A stretch of DNA of 7,040 nt from an uncultured Collinsella sp. (GTDB lineage Bacteria; Actinomycetota; Coriobacteriia; Coriobacteriales; Coriobacteriaceae). The translations under genes and the position numbers were made by a program. The notes under the pieces are model-generated. The model did not search any database. It saw only the letters and a program-made list of their open reading frames with translations, and was not told where the DNA came from. Numbering within the stretch: the stretch's first letter is position 1; every line of letters begins with the position of its first letter. Positions 3,680 to 7,040 of the stretch are shown here, one piece after another. The stretch is taken from NCBI GenBank assembly GCA_958428675.1, contig CAUAGV010000088.1, positions 1 through 7,040 on the forward strand. The letters are read 5' to 3'.

Positions 3680-6082
3680 ATGCCGAGCAAAATCGAAAAA
3701 AAGCAAGCCGCCGCAAAGCTGCGCAAACCGCCGCGCGACTTCTCGTACACGCAGAACCGAGAGCTCAGCTGGCTGCGCTTTGACAACCGCGTGCTTGACG
3801 AAGCCTTCGACGAGACCGTTCCGCTGTTCGAGCGTCTAAAGTTCGTGTCGATTTTCGAGTCTAACCTCGACGAGTTTCTCATGGTGCGCGTGGGCGGCCT
3901 GTCCGATCTGGCAGAGCTCAAAAAACAGCCTGTCGACAACAAGAGCAATATGACCGCCTCCGAACAGGTCGATGCTGTCATGGCCGAAATGCCCGGGCTC
4001 CTTACCCGATGGGAGTCCATCTTTAAGAGCATCGAGGGCAAGCTCGACACCCTGGGCGTTCACCGCGCCTGCATCGATTCGCTTACGCCCGAGGAGCGCA
4101 CCTTTGTAACTCGTTACTTCCAGGCCTACGTGTCGCCGGTCATCTCACCGCTGGTGATTGACCCGCGCCACCCCTTCCCCAACCTGCGCAACGGCGCACT
4201 CTACCTGGCCTGCGGCCTGGACGGCGTCACCGACGAGGAGAGCCTGCTGGGCCTTATCGAGATTCCCGCCTCGATGAACCGCGTGGTCGAGATCCCCTCG
4301 CCCACCGGCACCTACTCCTACATTCTGCTCGAGGACGTCATCCTCGCCTGCCTGGACAGCTGCTTTGGCTCCTATAAGCCGCTCGACCGCGCGCTCATCC
4401 GCGTCACCAGCAACGCCGACATCGATCCGGACGGCGAGGGCGTCGAGGAGGAAGAGGACTACCGCCAGCACATGAAGCGCATCCTCAAGAAGCGCCTGCG
4501 TCTGCAGCCGGTAGTGCTCGCGGTCTCGGGGTCGCTCGAGAAGGCGACGCTCAAGACCATCCGCAAGGCGCTCGAGCTTTCTCGCCGCTCGGTCTTTACC
4601 TGCGATATCCCGCTCGACCTGGGCTACGTCTTCGGCATTGAGGGTAAGATTCCCGAGCACCTGCGCAACGAGCTGCTCTTTACGCCGTTTAAGCCGCAGC
4701 CCAACCCCACCATCGATATGACCCGCTCCATCCGCGAGCAGGTACTTCAGCACGACAAGCTGCTCTTTTATCCCTATGAGGCCATGAACCCCTTCCTGGA
4801 TCTGGTGCACGAGGCCGCCTACGACCCCGAGTGCATCTCGTTGCGCATCACGCTCTACCGCGTGGCCAAGCAGAGCCGCCTGTGCGAGTCACTGATCGAT
4901 GCCGCCGAGAACGGCAAAGAGGTCACGGTGCTCATGGAGCTCCGCGCGCGCTTTGACGAGCAGAACAACATCGAGTGGGCCGAGCGCCTGGAAGAGGCCG
5001 GCTGCACCGTCATCTACGGCTCCGAGGGCTTTAAGTGCCACTCCAAGATCTGCCAGCTCACCTATCGCGAAGGCATGGCGCTAACGCGTCTGACGCTGCT
5101 GGGCACCGGCAACTTTAACGAGAAGACGGCCAAACTCTACAGCGACTTTATGCTCATGACCGCCCACCCCGGTATCGGCGAGGACGCCAACCTGTTCTTC
5201 CGCAACCTGTCGCTGGGCAACCTGCGCGGCGATTACCGCTTCCTGGGCGTGGCGCCCGTAGGCCTCAAGCCGCTCATCATGCGCGGTCTGGATCGCGAGA
5301 TTCAGCGCGCCCTCGCTGGCGAGCCCGCCCGCGTGTTCTTTAAGCTCAACTCGCTCACCGACCGCGAGGTCATCGACAAGATCGCCGAGGCATCGTGCGC
5401 AGGAGTCCGCGTGGACATGATCATCCGCGGCATCTCGTGCCTCAAGCCGGGCGTTCCTGGCAAGACCGAAAACGTGCATGTCCGTTCTATCGTCGGACGC
5501 TTTTTGGAGCATGCACGCGTTTACGCCTTTGGCGTGGACTCGGACATGATCTATCTGAGCTCGGCCGACATGATGACGCGCAACACCGAGCACCGCGTGG
5601 AGATCGCCTTCCCCGTGCTCGACCCCACCTGCCGCGCCCTGGTGCACGAGTACATGGGTATGCAGCTGCGCGACAACGTGAAAGCCCGCAGCCTGACAAG
5701 TGACGGCACCTGGGTCCCCGTGGAGCGCGCAGAGGGTGAGAAACCCTTCAACTCGCAGGAAGCTCTGCTGGAGCGCGCCTATCGCAACGCCGAGGCCGCG
5801 CCCGAGCCCGTCATTGAGGCAAAGCCCGCCCCTTCTCCTGAGCCGCAGCCGGCCACGCCCGAGGTTCAGAAGGTCCAGGCGACTGTCATTGAGCCCGAGC
5901 CCGCACCTGCACCTCAGCCCAAGCCGCAGGTCACCAAGCCCGCACCCGAGACGAGCGCCCGTCGCGATAAGCCCGCCGGCAAGACCAAGGCCATCGAGCG
6001 CCATCGCCCCGGTCGTGTGCGCATGGGCCTGGGCCTGATCGGCCTGGGTCTTAAGACGCTCATTACTGGCAAGACGAAATAG
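3680..6082 (+). CDS. ppk: Polyphosphate kinase (PPK1 family) with C-terminal extension
   Basis: This catalyses reversible transfer of the ATP gamma-phosphate to inorganic polyphosphate. The 800-residue product is longer than the roughly 690 usual for PPK1. The N-terminal domain begins at FSYTQNRELSWLRFDNRVL. The two phospholipase D-like C-terminal domains contain FKCHSK with His454, which aligns with the autophosphorylated histidine of E. coli PPK (His435), and FLEHARVY with His611, aligning with His592. NIEWAERLEEAG, GNFNEKTAKLYSDF and SSADMMTRN are also family hallmarks. From about residue 702 the sequence becomes a Pro/Ala/Glu/Lys-rich linker, then a basic stretch (RHRPGRVR) and a short Gly/Leu hydrophobic segment ending KTLITGKTK. 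The start is uncertain: ATG 3680 has GGA nine bases upstream, ATG 3674 is six bases earlier, and GTG 3635 lacks a binding site. It is divergent from arcA and ends at its own terminator. Function is secure; the role of the tail is unknown. Confidence 0.96.
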   Translation: MPSKIEKKQAAAKLRKPPRDFSYTQNRELSWLRFDNRVLDEAFDETVPLFERLKFVSIFESNLDEFLMVRVGGLSDLAELKKQPVDNKSNMTASEQVDAVMAEMPGLLTRWESIFKSIEGKLDTLGVHRACIDSLTPEERTFVTRYFQAYVSPVISPLVIDPRHPFPNLRNGALYLACGLDGVTDEESLLGLIEIPASMNRVVEIPSPTGTYSYILLEDVILACLDSCFGSYKPLDRALIRVTSNADIDPDGEGVEEEEDYRQHMKRILKKRLRLQPVVLAVSGSLEKATLKTIRKALELSRRSVFTCDIPLDLGYVFGIEGKIPEHLRNELLFTPFKPQPNPTIDMTRSIREQVLQHDKLLFYPYEAMNPFLDLVHEAAYDPECISLRITLYRVAKQSRLCESLIDAAENGKEVTVLMELRARFDEQNNIEWAERLEEAGCTVIYGSEGFKCHSKICQLTYREGMALTRLTLLGTGNFNEKTAKLYSDFMLMTAHPGIGEDANLFFRNLSLGNLRGDYRFLGVAPVGLKPLIMRGLDREIQRALAGEPARVFFKLNSLTDREVIDKIAEASCAGVRVDMIIRGISCLKPGVPGKTENVHVRSIVGRFLEHARVYAFGVDSDMIYLSSADMMTRNTEHRVEIAFPVLDPTCRALVHEYMGMQLRDNVKARSLTSDGTWVPVERAEGEKPFNSQEALLERAYRNAEAAPEPVIEAKPAPSPEPQPATPEVQKVQATVIEPEPAPAPQPKPQVTKPAPETSARRDKPAGKTKAIERHRPGRVRMGLGLIGLGLKTLITGKTK

Positions 6083-6084
6083 TC

Positions 6085-6109
6085 GTTTGTAGAAGCAGTT
6101 TGTAGAAGC
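6085..6109 (+). repeat. Tandem 12-base repeat after ppk
   Basis: GTTTGTAGAAGC occurs at 6085-6096 and again at 6098-6109, with a period of 13. The second unit runs into the left arm of the terminator, so it looks like a small local duplication between the ppk stop codon and its terminator. No function is evident. Confidence 0.85.
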
Positions 6110-6149
6110 GCCCCGCATTTGAGGAAAGCCTCGGATGCGGGGCGCTTTT
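6106..6149 (+). terminator. Rho-independent terminator after ppk
   Basis: A 13-bp perfect stem (6106-6118 with 6135-6147) continues through two G-T pairs and GAGG/CCTC to a four-base AAAG loop, and is followed by TTTT (6146-6149). It starts 24 bases after the ppk stop codon. It separates ppk from the methyltransferase gene, which therefore probably has its own promoter in 6150-6195, although none is clear. Confidence 0.93.
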
Positions 6150-6195
6150 CCCTGCTACCATGGTGCGAACAACAACACGAATGACAGGCAGGAAT

Positions 6196-7040
6196 ATGAA
6201 GCTCACTATAGAATCGATGACCTACGGCGCCGACGGGCTGGCGCACGCCGACAACGGCAAGGCCGTCTTTGTGCAGGGCGCCGTGGCAGGCGACACCGTC
6301 GAGGCCGAGGTCGTACAGGACGGCAAGTCGTTCATGCGCGCCCGCACGACCGAGATTCTGGAGCCGAGCCCCGATCGCATTCAGCCCCCCTGCCCCTTCG
6401 TTGGCATCTGCGGCGGTTGTTCGTGGGGCAATCTCTCACGCACGGCGCAGCTCGCCGCCAAGGAGCAAAACCTGCGCTCCACGCTCGAGCGCATCGGCAA
6501 GTTCGCTCCTGAGCAGGTCGATAAGTTGGTACAGCCCATCTGCCACACCAAGGACGACTGGGGCTACCGCAATAAAATCGAGCTCGAACCGACCGTCGTC
6601 AACGGTCGCGTGCGCCTTGGCATGCACGGTGTCGACCCCAGCAAAATCGTGACCGTCGATGCGTGCCCGCTGTTCGATAAGCGCTTCCCAAAGGCGCTCA
6701 AATCGGTCGTCGGCGCACTCAACTATCTAAGCGGCAGCCATGACTTGGGGCTCGAACGCGTGGGCATTCGCGCATCACGCCGCACCAAGGCGCTCGAGGT
6801 CGCGCTCTGGACGCCCACGGGTTCCTTCCCGCGCTCGCAAGTCTCCCGCGTGCTGGCGGACGCCGCTCATCCCACGAGCATCGTGCGCGTGATGAGCAAG
6901 GGCGAAAAGAAGGCCCGCCGTGTCTCCAAGGTCGAAATGCTCGCCGGCGAGGGCTCGTGGACCGAGAACATCGCCGAGGGCCAGATGCGCTTGTCTGCCC
7001 CGTCGTTTTTCCAAGTCAACACCAAGGGCGCCGAGATTTT
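6196..7040 (+). CDS. rlmD: RNA uracil-C5 methyltransferase, TrmA/RlmD family (3' end outside window)
   Basis: An open frame of 281 codons runs from ATG 6196 to the right edge. The N-terminal 55 residues form a TRAM RNA-binding domain (YGADGLAHADNGKAVFVQGAVAGD region). The iron-sulfur cysteines follow as CPFVGICGGC (Cys66, Cys72, Cys75) and CPLF (Cys157), the C-x5-C-x2-C plus distant C pattern of RlmD-type enzymes. YRNKIEL near residue 124 and SAPSFFQVN near the edge, which precedes the SAM-binding domain, also fit. The enzyme should methylate a uridine in 23S rRNA (U1939 in E. coli for RlmD, or U747 plus U1939 for RlmCD types) using S-adenosylmethionine. The catalytic domain lies outside the window, so which target applies cannot be judged. 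AGGA lies just before the ATG; a later in-frame ATG at 6217 would cut into the TRAM domain. The family is secure, the exact target uncertain. Confidence 0.88.
   Translation, partial: MKLTIESMTYGADGLAHADNGKAVFVQGAVAGDTVEAEVVQDGKSFMRARTTEILEPSPDRIQPPCPFVGICGGCSWGNLSRTAQLAAKEQNLRSTLERIGKFAPEQVDKLVQPICHTKDDWGYRNKIELEPTVVNGRVRLGMHGVDPSKIVTVDACPLFDKRFPKALKSVVGALNYLSGSHDLGLERVGIRASRRTKALEVALWTPTGSFPRSQVSRVLADAAHPTSIVRVMSKGEKKARRVSKVEMLAGEGSWTENIAEGQMRLSAPSFFQVNTKGAEI

Noticed and set aside
5783..6082. PPK tail as a PASK-type polyphosphorylation target
   Set aside because: PASK motifs are acidic, serine- and lysine-rich clusters. This tail is proline- and alanine-rich and ends basic, with few serines.
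5081..6118. A 345-codon minus-strand frame antisense to ppk
   Set aside because: It overlaps the catalytic PPK1 domains and runs through the ppk terminator; its composition is typical of a GC-rich shadow frame.

Overview
The window looks like chromosomal DNA from a GC-rich Gram-positive bacterium of the class Coriobacteriia, with Collinsella or a close relative as the best guess. That placement is inferred from the GC-rich, strongly codon-biased genes, the AT-rich gaps between them, and the combination of an arginine deiminase locus with a PPK1-type polyphosphate kinase. No rRNA or other marker gene is present to confirm it.

Layout. On the minus strand, read from right to left, are a complete arginine deiminase gene (arcA, 1880-3121), an ArcT-like aminotransferase (606-1730) and the first 31 bases of a second arcA that runs off the left edge (1-31). 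The order arcA-arcT-arcA is flanked by two long AT-rich regulatory regions (32-517 and about 3122-3673) that are diverged copies of each other. On the plus strand, divergent from arcA, is polyphosphate kinase (ppk, 3680-6082) with an unusual Pro/Ala/Glu/Lys-rich C-terminal tail. A strong terminator follows it, and then the 5' part of a TrmA/RlmD-family RNA uracil methyltransferase (6196 to the right edge).

How the parts work together. Arginine deiminase is the first step of the ATP-yielding, ammonia-releasing arginine deiminase pathway. ArcT-type aminotransferases are known members of such clusters in lactic acid bacteria. PPK1 stores ATP phosphate as polyphosphate and shares an upstream region with arcA, so coordinated control is possible but unproven.

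The most interesting content is non-coding. Comparing the two arcA upstream regions acts as a natural footprint. Both keep a -35/-10 pair with a 17-bp spacer, two GAACGGY boxes in direct repeat exactly 21 bp apart just upstream of it, a structured leader with two hairpins, and an opposite-orientation ACCGTTCA box several hundred bases upstream. The left copy has two such distal boxes, again 21 bp apart. This suggests a two-turn, same-face activator site with possible DNA looping; the regulator is not in the window. I found no mobile element, CRISPR array, tRNA or rRNA.
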